Of a DNA stretch of 42,964 bases, positions 41,762-42,964 are shown one piece after another. The position numbers were made by a program, and so were the translations under genes. Position 1 is the first letter of the stretch; each line of letters begins with the position of its first letter. Under the pieces are notes generated by a model that was not told the DNA's origin, did not search any database, and worked only from the letters and a program-made list of their open reading frames with translations. Source of the stretch: an uncultured Loktanella sp. (lineage in GTDB: Bacteria > Pseudomonadota > Alphaproteobacteria > Rhodobacterales > Rhodobacteraceae); contig CAKZNT010000051.1 in the NCBI GenBank assembly GCA_937132065.1, positions 1 through 42,964 of the forward strand. The letters run 5' to 3'.

Positions 41762-42805
41762 ATGTCGGGAAGACGTCACCATCATGTTCCGCAACTACTC
41801 CAAAGGTCGTTTGCAACCACAGTGAAGAAAAGTAGTCAAGTTTGGGTGTTCTCAAAAGCACGTCCCAATTTCCCAACTAACACAATCAATTTCGGCGTTG
41901 AAAAGGACTTCTACGCCGAGGGGGGCGACTTTTCAGCTGATGATGAATTGACCCAAATAGAAATAGGCTTGGCACCGTTTATTTCTGCACTGCGGCAAGG
42001 TGATTTGGAAGCGCTACAAGACAAGAAAACTATCTCATTTTTAATTGCGCACTTGGAGGTTCGAACACGGTTTATTCGGGAAGAAATGAGTAATTTGCTT
42101 GGAAATCTTGTTTCGATTTTTGAAGCTTGGGCGTCAGATCCAGATCACATGAGGCGTCTTCTTGTTTCCCGATTGAAAGAGGAGCCCGACTTATTAGGTG
42201 ATTTAGTGAAAAAGGAGTTCGGTAACACTATAGAGGCCAATGCGCTTACATCATTTGCAATTGAAAACGTTGAAAGCTTGATCGACACTTTGCTTGCAAA
42301 GGGTAATAATAGTATTTTTGAGCCTATTCCTCAACTTAAAGAGAAACTTGGCGAGTCAATTCGAGGAAAACACCTCGCTATTTTGCGCGAGTCAAGTTCT
42401 GGCCTTAAACGCTCTTCGAAATATGAGGAGCTTTCCTATCAATTGGTTAATTACGGCGACGGCGACCTTATCTTGCCTGATACGATGCTTGCCTTTCTCT
42501 CGCCAACTAAAGTCTCACCATTTTGCGACGGTGGGGAGATGGTCAAGATTAATACAATTCTGATTCCGCTAGCGAGCGACAAATTACTGGTTGGCTCCAG
42601 CGCGGGACATGAAGTTAGGTCCGCAGATCAGGTTTGCCGAATTCTGGCGAGTTGTAGCTTGGAAAGCTTCATTGCCAAGTATAATGAACCAAGGTTTGAT
42701 CGTCTAAAATCTCGGATTGGAAAAAATGCGAGACTTATGTCCTCAACCGAGCTCAACTCTATTGCTAGAACTACATTAAGAGAAATCAGCAGTAAATCTT
42801 TATAA
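41762..42805 (+). CDS. DUF4238 domain protein, AT-rich and probably acquired
   Basis: A 347-aa protein opening MSGRRHHHVPQLLQRSFA, the HHxVPQ-F signature of DUF4238, whose function is unknown. The rest is mixed alpha/beta with charged helices and no membrane segment; the C-terminal region has a Cys/Ser-rich VCRILASCSLESFIAKYNEPRFDRL stretch. Base composition and codons (many TTA, AAT, ATT, AGA) differ sharply from the GC-rich neighbours, which points to recent transfer. It stands alone between cutC and uvrB. AGGA lies nine bases before the start. A defence or nucleic-acid role is only speculative. Confidence 0.8.
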   Translation: MSGRRHHHVPQLLQRSFATTVKKSSQVWVFSKARPNFPTNTINFGVEKDFYAEGGDFSADDELTQIEIGLAPFISALRQGDLEALQDKKTISFLIAHLEVRTRFIREEMSNLLGNLVSIFEAWASDPDHMRRLLVSRLKEEPDLLGDLVKKEFGNTIEANALTSFAIENVESLIDTLLAKGNNSIFEPIPQLKEKLGESIRGKHLAILRESSSGLKRSSKYEELSYQLVNYGDGDLILPDTMLAFLSPTKVSPFCDGGEMVKINTILIPLASDKLLVGSSAGHEVRSADQVCRILASCSLESFIAKYNEPRFDRLKSRIGKNARLMSSTELNSIARTTLREISSKSL

Positions 42806-42823
42806 CCTTAGCTTGAATTCGCC

Positions 42824-42964
42824 TCACTTCTTCCCTCCCCATCCGCTTTTCCCACCTCTTTGCCCCGGTCGCCCGCCTGTGCTGCGGCCTGATTTTACGC
42901 GGCTGTCGTCTACGGCTTTGTCGACGGCTTGTTGTCGTGCGAGGGGGTCGTCGGCGATTGTGAG
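42824..42964 (-). CDS. uvrB: Probable UvrABC system protein B, C-terminal end (cut by window edge)
   Basis: The final 46 codons of a leftward gene entering from the right edge. The tail reads LTIADDPLARQQAVDKAVDD, then KSGRSTGGRPGQRGG and a Gly/Lys end. This ADDP-ARQ plus RST-GRPGQR ending is what I recall for UvrB of Rhodobacterales, downstream of the UVR domain. Only the tail is visible, so identity depends on that memory. It is convergent with the DUF4238 gene. Confidence 0.65.
   Translation of the reverse strand, partial: LTIADDPLARQQAVDKAVDDSRVKSGRSTGGRPGQRGGKSGWGGKK

Overview
The window comes from a Rhodobacterales (Roseobacter-group) alphaproteobacterium. This rests on recognising several things: a membrane-anchored cytochrome c beside prephenate dehydratase, a short pta/ackA pair inside a taurine operon, a MocR-type TauR, a GC-rich intergenic repeat with an AGCATATTTGTG tail and a GATGGGTT..AACCCATC repeat that I recall as common in this order, and the ffs-dnaX neighbourhood. 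Species is not determinable by eye; both window ends cut genes (dnaX at the left, probable uvrB at the right).

Region 1-22 kb is mostly conserved chromosomal housekeeping. In order it holds dnaX (5' part), rsgA, the SRP RNA ffs, cpdB, nudC, an SRPBCC protein, pheA, a cytochrome c, the four-gene yejABEF-type oligopeptide/microcin C importer (7.0-12.7 kb), a D,D-carboxypeptidase with SPOR domain, clpS, an rsmC-like methyltransferase, an SDR protein lacking the catalytic lysine, a small lipoprotein, and a haem block (hemF, hemE, hemC) in which hemE and hemC diverge. A FAD-linked oxidase follows, then an elongator tRNA-Met whose 3' half is repeated 111 bp away, which looks like an attachment-site scar. 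uraH and an aldose 1-epimerase gene complete this part.

Region 23.5-40.5 kb is a complete taurine (2-aminoethanesulfonate) dissimilation island. TauABC (rightward) imports taurine; Tpa transaminates it to sulfoacetaldehyde; Xsc makes acetyl phosphate plus sulfite; Pta and AckA convert acetyl phosphate to acetyl-CoA or acetate plus ATP; a TauE/SafE-type exporter and the membrane-bound sulfite dehydrogenase SoeABC dispose of sulfite. The leftward run xsc-tauE-pta-ackA-soeA-(48-aa membrane protein)-soeB-soeC is tightly packed and looks like one operon. tauR lies just upstream of it, then a class-I glutamine amidotransferase-like gene (PuuD family), then tpa. Direct repeats of the form CTGG(C/A/T)C(C/A)TA(A/G/C) occur three times at exact 23-bp spacing before xsc, twice over the tauR ribosome binding site, and once (plus a degenerate copy 23 bp away) before tpa. 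They are the probable TauR operators. No alanine dehydrogenase gene is present in the window, so alanine from Tpa must be recycled elsewhere.

Region 40.5-42.96 kb carries a membrane-anchored NYN-type ribonuclease gene overlapping cutC, an AT-rich apparently acquired DUF4238 gene, and the 3' end of a probable uvrB.

The least explained items are the 48-aa membrane peptide inside soeABC, a 130-residue extracytoplasmic insertion in TauC, an AckA with Gly at a position I recall as catalytic Asp, the PuuD-like gene in a taurine locus, phased GTGCAC repeats before tauR, and two palindromes sharing ATTTTYCAGAAAAT at unrelated loci.
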